From the NCBI RefSeq assembly GCF_047496725.1, contig NW_027328668.1, positions 1 to 64,000 on the forward strand: a DNA stretch of 64,000 nt. Direction: 5' to 3'. The notes beneath the pieces were generated by a model. That model saw only the letters and a program-made list of their open reading frames with translations, ran no database searches and was not told where the DNA came from. The first letter of the stretch is position 1, and every line of letters begins with the position of its first letter. Position numbers and translations under genes: made by a program. This document shows, one piece after another, positions 48,160-61,711 of the stretch. The stretch is from Anoplolepis gracilipes. Lineage: Eukaryota > Arthropoda > Insecta > Hymenoptera > Formicidae.

Positions 48160-48475
48160 CTCGATAAAAAATTTCTTATGTATAGTTATGCAGAATTGAA
48201 TATAATTATACAGTATTTTACACAATTGTGTAAAAATATGTATAATTATAGATGACACCGTATAAAACGTTATGTATATTTATATATAAAATGGATTGAT
48301 AGCTGCAATTAGAATTATGTATACATACTTATACACAATGCCTGCAACACATTTTATGTATAATTATATATAATTATATATAATTATATATAAAATGGAC
48401 AAATTTCGTATATAAATTTGTATAATTAGATACGACCATTTTTGTCTGATTATATATAAAAAATTTTTTACCGGG
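48160..48475. mobile_element. CCCGGTAAAA-type element, long variant (inverse)
   Basis: Left end eroded (CTCGATAAAAAATTTC), right end AAATTTTTTACCGGG. The interior matches 37,031-37,353 in reverse (AAATTTCGTATATAAATTTG, GACCATTTTTGTCTG). Confidence 0.7.
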
Positions 48476-48596
48476 TGTTATCTAATGTTATTATAAAAAG
48501 TAATATAAATTGTAACAATACATATTTTCAATACTTACATTTCGTCTTTAAAGATCGTCAAAAGTTACAACGATGAAGACTAAGTTCGGTAAAAAA

Positions 48597-48871
48597 TTTC
48601 TCATATATAATTATATATAACAATATAAAAGTATATAAAAATATATAAAATTCTGTATAAGTTATGTATAGTTATGTATAGTATGCATACTTTTGTATTA
48701 TCGTTGACTGACATCTAGCCAACATTAATATAAAATTATATATAATTATACAATAAGTCATATATTATTATATATATTTATACATAACTTATATAAAACT
48801 TTATATATTTCTATATAATTTTATATGGTCATATATCATATATGATTATACATAACAAATTTTTTACCGGG
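48597..48871. mobile_element. CCCGGTAAAA element
   Basis: Left end CGGTAAAAAATTTC (two bases short), right end TTTTTTACCGGG. It directly abuts a 62-bp copy of the SLC7 5' flank. Confidence 0.75.
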
Positions 48872-48933
48872 ATCTAGTAAAATTAATAGAAAATCTTAAA
48901 TTATTTTATTATCAAGAAGCAAATTCAGCATCT
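48872..48933 (+). repeat. Copy of SLC7 upstream sequence
   Basis: 62 bp from ATCTAGTAAAATTAATAG to GCAAATTCAGCATCT, identical to 63,430-63,491 except one base; weaker similarity continues a little further. Confidence 0.85.
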
Positions 48934-49104
48934 AATTGTGAGACACTAGGTTTTTGATTTAAAAAATAATTTATAAAAAGCCAGTTTTACAATGGGTGCG
49001 TTCGGGGAGACACTGCCTAGCGCTATTTAATGCTATCACTGTTCGGGGAGTTAGCTAGTAGCACTACCAAACTACGTGACGTCACTGATGATAGTGTTTT
49101 ACGT

Positions 49105-50392
49105 AGCTCCGTAAAGTTAGCCGAACCACTTTGATTTTTTTATAATTAAAATTAACTAATTGTTTGGTCATCGTTTGTTCATGATTGGTCATCCAATTAA
49201 ATCGTTTAGTCATTTATCGTTTTTTTTAATTAAATAATTAAAATTTCGAACTAAAGTTAGCCGAACATTTTTATTTTTCGTCCAATCGAGTTAAACAAGA
49301 GCTTATTCGATGCAGAATCGTTAGGTCATCACGAATAAATTCTTTCATAGTTTATCTGAAAAATGAAAAAAATTATGTGCGGTAAAATGACGACGGGCGA
49401 CGTATAGTGACATGGACGTGCGCTGCGGTCACGCGCGTATGCGTTTTAGTAACTTACACAAAATTTTAAATAAATCCTTTTTAATAAATTCTTTTTATGT
49501 TACTATGCAAGTTGCAAACCCATGTGGAATCGTATATGCATTGCAAAGTACATGCTTAGATGGGAATGCATAGGGGGACGGGGCTTCGCCCAACAAAACT
49601 TGAGAGCGTAGAAACTACCAAGGCTGACAGTACTGTGTGGAAGTTTCAATGCTATTTTCCTAAGCAAATGCTATTTGACTGAAGTGCTGTTAGGCAAATG
49701 GCTCAATGAATCGTGCATCGATGCATTCAGTATTTATTTTGTAAGATTATGAATAAAAAATTATAAATATAGTGTAAGAGTTTGAACATAGGTTGAATTA
49801 AAATTTTACATTGAAACTTTCACACAGTACTATCAGCTTTGGTAGTTTCTACGCTCTCAAGTTTTGTTATACTTTTTTATGGGGACGGGGCGAAGCCCCG
49901 TCCCCCTATGCATTCCCATCTAAGCATGTATTTTGCAATGCATATACGATTCCACATGGGTTTGCAACTTGCATAGCTACATTATTAAAAAGGATTTATT
50001 TAAAATTAAAAAAGATTTATTTAAAATTTTGTATAAGTTACTAAAACGTGACCGCAGCGCACGTCCATGTCACTATACGTCACCCGTCGTCATTTTACCG
50101 CACATGATTTTTTTCATTTTTCGGATAAACTATAGATAACCAAACGTTGTAAAGAATTTATTCGTGATGACCTAACGATTCTGCATCGAATAAGCTCTTG
50201 TTTAACTCGATTGGACAAAAAATAAAAATGTTCGGCTAACTTTAGTTCAAAATTTTAATTATTTAATTAAAAAAAAATGATAAATGACCAAACGTTTTAA
50301 TTGGATGAACAATCATGAACAAACGATGACCAAACAATTAGTTAATTTTAATTATAAAAAAATCAAAGTGGTTCGGCTAACTTTACGGAGCT
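49105..50392. mobile_element. Mutator-like foldback element
   Basis: 1,288 bp with arms of about 600 bp. Ends AGCTCCGTAAAGTTAGCC and GGCTAACTTTACGGAGCT. The 9-bp duplication GTTTTACGT (49,096-49,104 and 50,393-50,401) is confirmed by the related empty site at about 62,557-62,565 (inverse). The inner arms hold GGGGACGGGGCTTCGCCC / GGGGCGAAGCCCCGTCCCC. Duplication size and long TIRs fit MULEs. No transposase. Confidence 0.8.
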
Positions 50393-51917
50393 GTTTTACG
50401 TCATCATCTTGCGCAACCAACGCTATTCCTTCCGAAGGGTGTGTTCGGGGAACTCGCTATCACACTACCACCCGGTAAAAAATTTGTTATTTATAATCAT
50501 ATATGATATATGACCATATAAAATTATATAGAAATATATAAAATTTTATATAAGTTATGTATAATTATATATAATAATATATGACTTATTGTATAATTAT
50601 ATATAATTTTATATTAATGTTGGCTAGATGTCAGTCAACGATAATATAAAATTATGCATACTATACATAACTATACATAACCTATACAGAATTTTGTATA
50701 TTTCTATATACTTTTATATTGTTATATATAATTATACAGGGTGTCCTAGAACAAGGACCTTCCGTCCGTAAAATGACGTATTCCTGACACAATTTTAAGA
50801 CAATTTTTCCTTTACCAAAATTTGATTTGAAGCGTAGTTTTTGAGTTATAAGCAAAAATAGTTAGCAAATCATACATCAAGTACAGAAGGCAGGCAGAAG
50901 TGGCGCGGCGCACCGCGAGCCTGGACGCAGCTGACCGTCCGACGGGTGATTACCGCCGCATGAGTCGCTAAAACTATTTTATCTTATAACATAAAATTAT
51001 GCTTTAAATAAAATTTTGGTAAAGAAGAAAATGTCTTATAATTACGTCAGGAATAAGTGTTCCTTAAAATAACGTTGGACGCTGCGATCAGCTGATTGCT
51101 ACACGCGATGTTGTTTCTCAGCTGAGCCGGAAAATCAATATATCGATCAGTCTGAAGTCGTTGACGACAATGTTGATGACAATCGAAGGAACGTCGCCAT
51201 CGCGGAGGCGGTTATTTCTCTCTCTCTCTTTCTTTCACTCACTCTGTTGTTTCCTTTTACGCACACACTCAAACATATACACATCGCGTGTAGCAATCAG
51301 CTGATCGCAGCGTCCGATGGCCGGCTTTTCGGAACAACTTTTGGTCATTAAAGTAATGTTATTTTAAGGAACACGTATTCCTGACGTAATTATAAGACAT
51401 TTTCTTTTTTACCAAAATTTTATTTAAAGCATAATTTTATGCTATAAGATAAAATAGTTAGCGACTCATGCGGCGGTAATCACCCGTCGGACGGTCAGCT
51501 GCGCCCGCGCTTGCGGTGCGCCGCGCCGCTCCTGCCTGCCTTCTATACTCGACGCGTGATTTGCTAACTATTTTTGCTTATAACAAAAACTACGCTTTAA
51601 ATCAAATTTTGGTAAGGAAAAAATTGTCTTATACCCGTATTCATAGTCCGTCCTTATCTCAAAGGTGGAGGAAACCTTAATGAAGAATTCTTTGAATCTC
51701 CAAGGCTGTCTTATTTCATAGATGAATCTCGAGTCTTCCTTCCAAAAGGAAAGAATATTTTAGGGATTTTTAGGGATTTACTAGAGACAACATTGTTTTA
51801 CGCGCTTGCAACTAATTTCACGTATAAACTTTCAAGTGATTGAGTTACAAATAAGTTAAATTAAAAGTATATTTATTTATTATTTTTTGTGCAAGTTGTG
51901 ATCGCATTGCAAATATA

Positions 51918-53191
51918 ATGGATAATAAAAATGTTCATTATACGGAACGGGAGAGAATGCTCTTGGCGCAGCTTGTTTCAGAAAAAAAAGCTATCGAAAA
52001 TAAAAAAACAAGTGCTTCAGATGTAAAAGATAAGGTGGATGCATGGGAAAGAATCACAAAAAAATTTACTAGCGAAGGATGTACGCCTCGCTCTAGCAAA
52101 CAGCTGAAAAAATGCTGGGATAATATGAAACAAAGGTAAAAATAATGATTATACTAATAATTTTATTAATGATGAGGCTATATAATTATTTTAAGTGCAC
52201 ACATATTCTTCTTCCTATATACACTTTTATATACTTGGCTTGTTATATAATATTTTAATAATAATTATATTATTAATTAATTATTTTAGAAAATGAAAAT
52301 TAAATACGACAATGCGGCACGAACGGCTTATAATAGGTGGAGGTTCTGCATCAGTACAATCGAATGATCCAGTGATGGCATTCATGGATGCAACAAATGC
52401 AAATTTAGATGTCGAAATTGATTGCCCATTCGACAGCACAGCAGTATTTGAGAAAGAATGTATAAGCACTACATATAATTCTTGTTTTTTTATTATTCTA
52501 TTATTATACATATATGGTAATAATAATTTATTCTTTATTTTTTGCTTTTCAGATAATGTAAAGATGGATTGTGCGTCTCAAAGAATAGTCATCGAAGATG
52601 AAAGTGAGAAAGAGAATGAGAACATTGATGATATCTGTCATGAAGATTATATCCATCAAAATATTTTATCTACATCATTTAGCACCCCAAAAGAAAAAAT
52701 AGCTACTTCAAGGAATAGCACATCAGTAGAAAAAAGGGCCACATCAAGCATAAACAATGCATCAGAAAAAAAAGTCACTGCAAGTGTTAACGCATTAAAA
52801 GGAAAAAAAGCTACTTCAAATATTAAAAACATACAGGTAAATTTTATGAATTAGGTTATATTAATTTTTTAACAGATTATATAAATAATTATTATTATTA
52901 TTAATATGAATAAGATTTTATTGTTATTTTTTAAAATTAAGGTAGAAAAAAGTACGTAATAATCTTTATTGCAATAAATTAATGATAATGAAATACTAAT
53001 AATAAAATAATTTTGATTTTCAGAATATCCGTGACGAAAAAGAGTTACGATTAATAAAAATACGCGAAACAATTGAGCAACAGCGCGAGCTTCATCGTAA
53101 AAAAATAAAGATTGCTGAAACAGAGGAGCAGATTGTTCTTGTAAAACTTTTGAAGGAGGAAGAAGCGCTCAAGAGTAATACATGTAAATAA
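51918..53191 (+). CDS. Harbinger Myb/SANT-like accessory protein (left arm)
   Basis: Exons 51,918-52,135, 52,290-52,459, 52,553-52,836 and 53,024-53,191, all with GT..AG borders and matching phases. Exon 1 is a Myb/SANT-like domain (ERERMLLAQLVSEKKAIENK; KCWDNMKQR). Later exons are acidic or Ser/Lys-rich, and the last (LRLIKIRETIEQQRELHRKK, KLLKEEEALKS) is a coiled coil. In Harbinger elements this partner binds DNA and helps the transposase enter the nucleus and find the ends. One in-frame TGA near 52,294, right after the exon 2 acceptor, is present in both arms. So either the splice site differs or the copy was already broken before the inversion. Confidence 0.65.
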
Positions 53192-53840
53192 TATATCTAT
53201 AAATATGATAAAATGACTTTTGTTAATAATATGCTATAGATACAAGTTATGTTTTTTATTATATATTTCTATATGTTTATATGTATTTCAGTTTACACAA
53301 AGTTATGTAAAATATTTAATTATTTTTATAAGTGACTAAATAACTATAAGTGTTCTTATAAATAAATGTTATTCTTGATAATTAATATAAAATTCTATGT
53401 TTGTTATCAATTTAATGGAAATATATATATTTCTTACAAACAATTAAATATTGTCTGTTTATATTTTTAAACGTCACTTTGAGGGCTGTGTTTTGTTGAT
53501 AATCATTGTCAGTATTGAAAATCTAAAGTGTATGTGACAAATTAAATAGATTTACAGTACTGTCAGTGAATACCAAAATGCGGTTTATATAAAAGAATAG
53601 TTTATAGAGAGAAAGAGAGAGAGAAAGATTTGTTATAAATAAATATAACATTCTTTAGGTTAAAATTTATACTTAATATATTATATATTTGTTTTATTTA
53701 CAATTTGATCTTGTATGTACAAATCTAAATTTATTTATACAAATTAATCTTAAATTTACATGATGACAACATTATTGTTAAATCACTCATTGCAGATATA
53801 AAATGAATATAAAAATATAATTATAATTCGCTATTCTGTT

Positions 53841-54750
53841 TTACGAAAAATGTGTTAAAATGAAAGCATTTCTGTGTGCAAGTCCTACTCCATTTTGTTC
53901 TTGATTTATAATGTCTTCAAATTGTATATTCTCATACAACTCCTCTTCGATTACTTCCTCCAGATTATGTTGAATAGATATATTATGTAAAACTGCAGTG
54001 GCACAAATAATTGCCACCGATGTGCTCAACTTTGTTCTTAAACCATAATGCAGACATGGAAATCGACGTTTCCAAACTCCAAACAGTTGTTCAACGATAA
54101 CTCGTATTTGTTTATGTGCAGTATTATACCGAACTTCTGCATCTGTCTCAGGTCTTAAAACAGGCGTCAGTAGATAACTGCGGCATGCATATCCACTATC
54201 ACCAAGTAAAATTCCGTTTAGATGTCCCAACTCTAAACGACAGCGCAAACCGCTTCTATCAAATATTACAGCATCATGAGTTGAACTTGGATGTCTAACA
54301 ACTATATCGAGAATTTCTCGTTGAGGACCAGCTACAGCCTATAAAACAAATATATCATAAAAATTAACTTCATATAAACTTCATGATTATTTAGCAAAAT
54401 AAAACCGTTGAAAAAACCTGTACATACCTGTACATTTAAAGAAAACCATCCTTTTCGATTTCGGAATATCTCTCCATTATTTCCTCCAGGATTCGCAATA
54501 CGTATATGGGTGCAATCGATACATCCTATTATGGATGGAAAGTTGGCCATTTCATAAAATTGATTTTTATTCCTTCGACATTTTTCTTCGATGGAAAAAT
54601 TAATATATACACTTAAGTGTGACACTAAAATTCTGGAAACTCGTGCAACAATTCTCGATACTGATGCTTGACTGTATCCTCGTAAATCTCCATTAACAAT
54701 CTGCAATTAAAACAGCATATAAATAAAATAAAAATAAATTATCTATTTTA

Positions 54751-54795
<45 letters not shown>

Positions 54796-55137
54796 TCGGA
54801 ACAAAATTTACAAACCTGAAAGCTACTCGTTGCATAAAAACGCAGTGTTATTAAGAGCTGCATTAACGGAGAAATCGGCAGTTCTCGATTATTGAACCGT
54901 CTTAACTTATCATTCACTAAAGGTAATAGGATCTCGATTATGGCTCCTTTGTTGAATCTATATCTTTTTCGAAAAGGAACATCTTCGAAAAATTCCATGG
55001 GATTTTCCCAATCACGAATATATCTTTTCGCAAGTCGCAACAAAATCCGATCCTCTACATTTTCATCTTCAAATCTTTCGTCAGAATCGTTAAAAAATTC
55101 GTAGAGTAATAATCGTATTGAAATGTAGAGGATTTCG
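53841..55137 (-). CDS. Harbinger DDE transposase (left arm)
   Basis: Minus-strand exons: from the centre to 54,816 (N-terminal part, FNDSDERFEDENVEDR, RYIRDWENPMEFFEDVPFRK), 54,700-54,428, and 54,338-53,841 (stop). All junctions are phase 0. The DDE_Tnp_4 triad is present: GCIDCTHIRI, LLGDSGYACRSYL and VEQLFGVWKRRF. No stops. The start Met is uncertain: no ATG is found in the spacer, and the first internal Met is in PMEFFED. This arm keeps about 15 more N-terminal residues than the right one. The enzyme cuts and pastes the element at TWA sites. Catalytically plausible, but likely N-truncated. Confidence 0.75.
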
Positions 55138-55141
55138 TATG

Positions 55142-55409
55142 AAAATGTAGAGGATCGGATTTTGTTGCGACTTGCGAAAAGATATATTCGTGATTGGGAA
55201 AATCCCATGGAATTTTTCGAAGATGTTCCTTTTCGAAAAAGATATAGATTCAACAAAGGAGCCATAATCGAGATCCTATTACCTTTAGTGAATGATAAGT
55301 TAAGACGGTTCAATAATCGAGAACTGCCGATTTCTCCGTTAATGCAGCTCTTAATAACACTGCGTTTTTATGCAACGAGTAGCTTTCAGGTTTGTAAATT
55401 TTGTTCCGA

Positions 55410-55450
<41 letters not shown>

Positions 55451-56360
55451 TAAAATAGATAATTTATTTTTATTTTATTTATATGCTGTTTTAATTGCAG
55501 ATTGTTAATGGAGATTTACGAGGATACAGTCAAGCATCAGTATCGAGAATTGTTGCACGAGTTTCCAGAATTTTAGTGTCACACTTAAGTGTATATATTA
55601 ATTTTTCCATCGAAGAAAAATGTCGAAGGAATAAAAATCAATTTTATGAAATGGCCAACTTTCCATCCATAATAGGATGTATCGATTGCACCCATATACG
55701 TATTGCGAATCCTGGAGGAAATAATGGAGAGATATTCCGAAATCGAAAAGGATGGTTTTCTTTAAATGTACAGGTATGTACAGGTTTTTTCAACGGTTTT
55801 ATTTTGCTAAATAATCATGAAGTTTATATGAAGTTAATTTTTATGATATATTTGTTTTATAGGCTGTAGCTGGTCCTCAACGAGAAATTCTCGATATAGT
55901 TGTTAGACATCCAAGTTCAACTCATGATGCTGTAATATTTGATAGAAGCGGTTTGCGCTGTCGTTTAGAGTTGGGACATCTAAACGGAATTTTACTTGGT
56001 GATAGTGGATATGCATGCCGCAGTTATCTACTGACGCCTGTTTTAAGACCTGAGACAGATGCAGAAGTTCGGTATAATACTGCACATAAACAAATACGAG
56101 TTATCGTTGAACAACTGTTTGGAGTTTGGAAACGTCGATTTCCATGTCTGCATTATGGTTTAAGAACAAAGTTGAGCACATCGGTGGCAATTATTTGTGC
56201 CACTGCAGTTTTACATAATATATCTATTCAACATAATCTGGAGGAAGTAATCGAAGAGGAGTTGTATGAGAATATACAATTTGAAGACATTATAAATCAA
56301 GAACAAAATGGAGTAGGACTTGCACACAGAAATGCTTTCATTTTAACACATTTTTCGTAA
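55142..56360 (+). CDS. Harbinger DDE transposase (right arm)
   Basis: Exons from about 55,142 (in ENVEDR) to 55,389, 55,501-55,773, and 55,863-56,360. Mirror copy of the left arm, with identical protein over the shared part and the same DDE boxes. Its coding sequence begins at the palindrome border, so the N-terminus is cut just before ENVEDR. The two genes are head to head (divergent) and their 5' ends meet at the centre. Confidence 0.72.
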
Positions 56361-57008
56361 AACAGAATAGCGAATTATAATTATATTTTTATATTCATTT
56401 TATATCTGCAATGAGTGATTTAACAATAATGTTGTCATCATGTAAATTTAAGATTAATTTGTATAAATAAATTTAGATTTGTACATACAAGATCAAATTG
56501 TAAATAAAACAAATATATAATATATTAAGTATAAATTTTAACCTAAAGAATGTTATATTTATTTTAACAAATCTTTCTCTCTCTCTTTCTCTCTATAAAC
56601 TATTCTTTTATATAAACCGCATTTTGGTATTCACTGACAGTACTGTAAATCTATTTAATTTGTCACATACACTTTAGATTTTCAATACTGACAATGATTA
56701 TCAACAAAACACAGCCCTCAAAGTGACGTTTAAAAATATAAACAGACAATATTTAATTGTTTGTAAGAAATATATATATTTCCATTAAATTGATAACAAA
56801 CATAGAATTTTATATTAATTATCAAGAATAACATTTATTTATAAGAACACTTATAGTTATTTAGTCACTTATAAAAATAATTAAATATTTTACATAACTT
56901 TGTGTAAACTGAAATACATATAAACATATAGAAATATATAATAAAAAACATAACTTGTATCTATAGCATATTATTAACAAAAGTCATTTTATCATATTTA
57001 TAGATATA

Positions 57009-58282
57009 TTATTTACATGTATTACTCTTGAGCGCTTCTTCCTCCTTCAAAAGTTTTACAAGAACAATCTGCTCCTCTGTTTCAGCAATCTTTATTTTTT
57101 TACGATGAAGCTCGCGCTGTTGCTCAATTGTTTCGCGTATTTTTATTAATCGTAACTCTTTTTCGTCACGGATATTCTGAAAATCAAAATTATTTTATTA
57201 TTAGTATTTCATTATCATTAATTTATTGCAATAAAGATTATTACGTACTTTTTTCTACCTTAATTTTAAAAAATAACAATAAAATCTTATTCATATTAAT
57301 AATAATAATAATTATTTATATAATCTGTTAAAAAATTAATATAACCTAATTCATAAAATTTACCTGTATGTTTTTAATATTTGAAGTAGCTTTTTTTCCT
57401 TTTAATGCGTTAACACTTGCAGTGACTTTTTTTTCTGATGCATTGTTTATGCTTGATGTGGCCCTTTTTTCTACTGATGTGCTATTCCTTGAAGTAGCTA
57501 TTTTTTCTTTTGGGGTGCTAAATGATGTAGATAAAATATTTTGATGGATATAATCTTCATGACAGATATCATCAATGTTCTCATTCTCTTTCTCACTTTC
57601 ATCTTCGATGACTATTCTTTGAGACGCACAATCCATCTTTACATTATCTGAAAAGCAAAAAATAAAGAATAAATTATTATTACCATATATGTATAATAAT
57701 AGAATAATAAAAAAACAAGAATTATATGTAGTGCTTATACATTCTTTCTCAAATACTGCTGTGCTGTCGAATGGGCAATCAATTTCGACATCTAAATTTG
57801 CATTTGTTGCATCCATGAATGCCATCACTGGATCATTCGATTGTACTGATGCAGAACCTCCACCTATTATAAGCCGTTCGTGCCGCATTGTCGTATTTAA
57901 TTTTCATTTTCTAAAATAATTAATTAATAATATAATTATTATTAAAATATTATATAACAAGCCAAGTATATAAAAGTGTATATAGGAAGAAGAATATGTG
58001 TGCACTTAAAATAATTATATAGCCTCATCATTAATAAAATTATTAGTATAATCATTATTTTTACCTTTGTTTCATATTATCCCAGCATTTTTTCAGCTGT
58101 TTGCTAGAGCGAGGCGTACATCCTTCGCTAGTAAATTTTTTTGTGATTCTTTCCCATGCATCCACCTTATCTTTTACATCTGAAGCACTTGTTTTTTTAT
58201 TTTCGATAGCTTTTTTTTCTGAAACAAGCTGCGCCAAGAGCATTCTCTCCCGTTCCGTATAATGAACATTTTTATTATCCAT
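57009..58282 (-). CDS. Harbinger Myb/SANT-like accessory protein (right arm)
   Basis: Mirror of 51,918-53,191: exons 58,282-58,065, 57,910-57,741, 57,647-57,364 and 57,176-57,009. Same protein and the same in-frame TGA. It points towards the centre, so in each arm the Myb gene and the transposase converge. Confidence 0.65.
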
Positions 58283-58419
58283 TATATTTGCAATGCGATC
58301 ACAACTTGCACAAAAAATAATAAATAAATATACTTTTAATTTAACTTATTTGTAACTCAATCACTTGAAAGTTTATACGTGAAATTAGTTGCAGGCGCGT
58401 AAAACAATGTTGTCTCTAG

Positions 58420-61400
58420 TAGAGAGCCTATAATCAGAGTGGTGACATCAGGAGAGGTCCGCGATTTTCCAGCGAAATTGTGCGAGGGAGAAAGAAATAT
58501 GCAAAAAAGAGAAAGAAATATGCGAAAGAGACAGAGACATATGCAGTCTTTGTCTGTAACTCTGTCTGTTATCTGTTAGTAAGGTTAAGATTTTCTGTTA
58601 ATAATATATTGATTGTCTAAATCTTAATTACAAAATTTTTACAAAATGGTTGGCTGTACAATTCCTTTTTGTAATAATTCCGCACAGAAGGGATATAACA
58701 TGAAAATGTCACCAACAAATATACAACGCCGAAATCAATGGATTAATAATATTAATAATAAATACCCAATCTGGACACCAAGCAAAAATTCATATTTATG
58801 CGAGGTAAAATTACTTGTTAATGAATATTTATGTTATAATATATTGTTTAATTAATTATTGTATTGATAGGTACATTTTAAACCTGAAATATGGGAAAAG
58901 AGGAGGATCGATGGAAAAAGAAATTAAAACCAAACGCAGTGCCAACTATATTTGAATATTTTCAAAAAGAAAAACTACATTTTTATATTAACAATGAGAA
59001 ATCTAATCTTGATATTATTGAGCAAGAATCTATTACTGAGAAATCTAATCTTGACATTATTGAGCAAGAACTTGTTAATGAAGAAAATCAAATTATAATA
59101 AATGATAAACAGGTAAAGTAAAATATGATAGAATATGTACACAAAATAAAAAAAAGTATATATTTAAATATTATATATATATATTTTTTTTAGATAATGC
59201 ATGAAATCAAGGTAAAGGAAAAAAATAATTCAGAAGAGATAATTAAGAAACTAAAATTTAATTTATATCGTGTAAATAAAAGATATAAGATGATAAGTTT
59301 AAGATTAAGAAGACTTGAAGAACAAATGAAGAATGATAAGTATAGAAAAGTTTTAAAAGAAGTTTTTAAAGATGATCAAATCAATGCTTTATTAAAAAGA
59401 ACACAAAGAACAAAATATTGGTCCAATGAGACCATTAAAAATGCGCTTAGATTTAGATTAACTTGTGGTACTAGTGGTTACGAAGAACTTCTTCGACAAA
59501 AAATACCACTTCCAAGTTTGCGCACCTTACAACGAAGAGTAGAAAATTTGAAGTTTGAGAGTGGTATTTCAAACGAAATGTTTGATTTTTTAAAATTGAA
59601 GGTAAATTCTTTTCAAGATATCGATAAAGAATGTGGACTTGTTATTGATGAGATGAGTATAAGTCCAAAGTATGTTTATGATTCTTCAACAAAAACATTA
59701 CTTGGAAATATAACTCTTCCACATGAAGAAGGTATAGCAACACATGCTCTAACGTTTATGCTAACGGGCATAGCTAAGCGATGGAAGCATGTTGTAGGTT
59801 ATTTTTATACAGGTGATTCATTTAATGGAGAAACTGTTAAAAATATTATATTTCAGATAATTCAAAAAGCTGAAGAAATTGGTCTTCATGTAAATTATAT
59901 AACTTCTGACATGGGTCCTGGAAATGGTAAAATATGGAAATGTTGTGGAATCAATGTGGGACGGCATTCTGATGTTAGAAATTGTATGTCACATCCCTAC
60001 GCTTTAGATAGATTTTTATATTTTATCGCAGATATACCACATCTTCTAAAAAATTTGAAAGAAGCCTTAGTTTCCAATGGGTTTTTCATTTTGCCAGATG
60101 AATTTGTTCAAAAATACAACTTACCATCTAATAGAGTAGAGATTACACATTTTAATGAATTAATTGAGTCTCAAAAAGACCTGGAATTTCTCCTTACACC
60201 TAGATTACAATATAATGATGTTAATTGTACTAATAATTACAATAAAATGCGTGTAAACAAAGCAAAAAATGTTTTCTCAACCCGTGTCAGTAGTTCCTTA
60301 CAATTTTTATCAAATGAAAATTATAAGCCGGAATTTTGCACTACTGCATGGTTTGTTAAACAAATATCTAAATGGTTCTCATTAATGACTTCTAGATCAT
60401 GCTGTACAGCATTAGATATTAAGAACAAAAAAATATATGATAATAGTATCTCTTTTCTTCATGAAATAATTGATCTCTTTAAAAAAATAAAAATAGGTGA
60501 AAAAGGAATATTTAAACCTGTACAAAGAGGAATCATACTTTCTACAACATCAATTGTTAATTTGGTACAATATCTTTTAAACGAATGCAATTTTGAATTT
60601 GTTTTGACTGGTCGTCTTACGCAAGACTGCATAGAAAATCTGTTCTCACTTTTGCGCCATAAAAATGTAATTTTTGATCTTTTACAATTTAAAAATAATT
60701 TAAAACTTATTGCCATAAGTATGTTTACAAAACCAATATTAACGGGAAATTATGAAATTGATGATAGTGAACATCTTTCTGGTTTTTTAGAATATTTAAA
60801 ATCCAAAAAAGATAATGTACCTAATCCTTCACCTACATCTAATGGATCCTTACAATCTCCTACAATCATAGATCAAATTTTTTTGTTTGATAATAGTGCA
60901 ATAAAAGAATATAATAATATAGAGATGAATTGCTTATATAATGTTGCAGGATATTGTTTGGCATCTATTAAAAAAACATGTATTACATGCTCTGTTTGCA
61001 TGCAATCTGTTGGTTCTAAAACGCCATTAAATTTTAAATTTTCTGAACTTGTAAGAATTAAATGTTATAATGCAAATAGTCTTTATTTTGTTAATAAGCC
61101 AACATTTCAAGTTTTTTTACAATTAGAAAATATTTTTAGACATTACAGTCCTTATTTTCAAAAAATGCGTAATGTAAATTTACATAATTTTTTAGTTAAG
61201 AAATTTAATTATGTTTCCACACAATACATTCCAGACTGTCATAAATTGCGTTTTAAGTTATTTTCCAAATTTGCAACAGTACGTTTAAAATTTAAAAATA
61301 AGCGTAAAATTATATTAAGTAATCAAAAATATTATGACAGTAAATCTATGGCGATGCATTATTCTTTTAAATGAGTTTAGTTTATCTTTTTTTCAGTTTT

Positions 61401-61711
61401 AAATAAGTTTTGTTTATGTATTTTTAGTTTCAAATGTGATTTGAGTTTATCTATTTTTTTGTTTCAAATGAGTTTATCTATTTTTATATAATATAAACAT
61501 ATGTTTTTTAACAATGTGCAAAAAATAACATGTGATATATAATTTTTTATATATATTTATTTATTTCCTATTTTAATTTTTAATTTAAACACTGTTTACT
61601 TATTAATACAAAATTTAGATAAGTTTGAAAACCTGGCGGCAATGGTTGGAAAATGGCGGATCAATCAGAAAGTGGCACCCAGTTGTCGCCACTCTGATTA
61701 TAGGCTCTCTA
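58420..61711 (+). mobile_element. P-element-like transposon
   Basis: 3,292 bp. 28-bp TIRs (TAGAGAGCCTATAATCAGAG...; inverse at 61,684-61,711) with one mismatch. Perfect 8-bp duplication GTCTCTAG (58,412-58,419 and 61,712-61,719). Both TIR style and duplication length fit P elements. It interrupts the mirrored end of the Harbinger right arm, so it is younger than the palindrome. It holds a single spliced gene. Confidence 0.93.
58646..61374 (+). CDS. P-element transposase with THAP domain
   Basis: Exons 58,646-58,804, 58,871-59,112 and 59,194-61,374, in phase. Exon 1 plus the start of exon 2 form a C2CH THAP zinc finger (MVGCTIPFCNNSAQKG, then VHFKPEIWEKR, and KLKPNAVPTIF). A coiled coil follows (KRYKMISLRLRRLEEQMKND). 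The RNase H-like core has GLVIDEMSISPKYV (first Asp), TGDSFNGETV and YITSDMGPGN (second Asp). C-terminal HTH/Cys region. Total about 860 residues against about 750 in Drosophila P. One 1-base shift in an A-run near 58,915 breaks exon 2; otherwise the 725-codon main exon has no stop. It could be a sequencing error or a recent mutation. Confidence 0.85.

Noticed and set aside
54892..55313. ORFs crossing the centre of the Harbinger palindrome
   Set aside because: They are antisense shadows of the opposite arm's transposase; only the DDE-bearing frames are kept.
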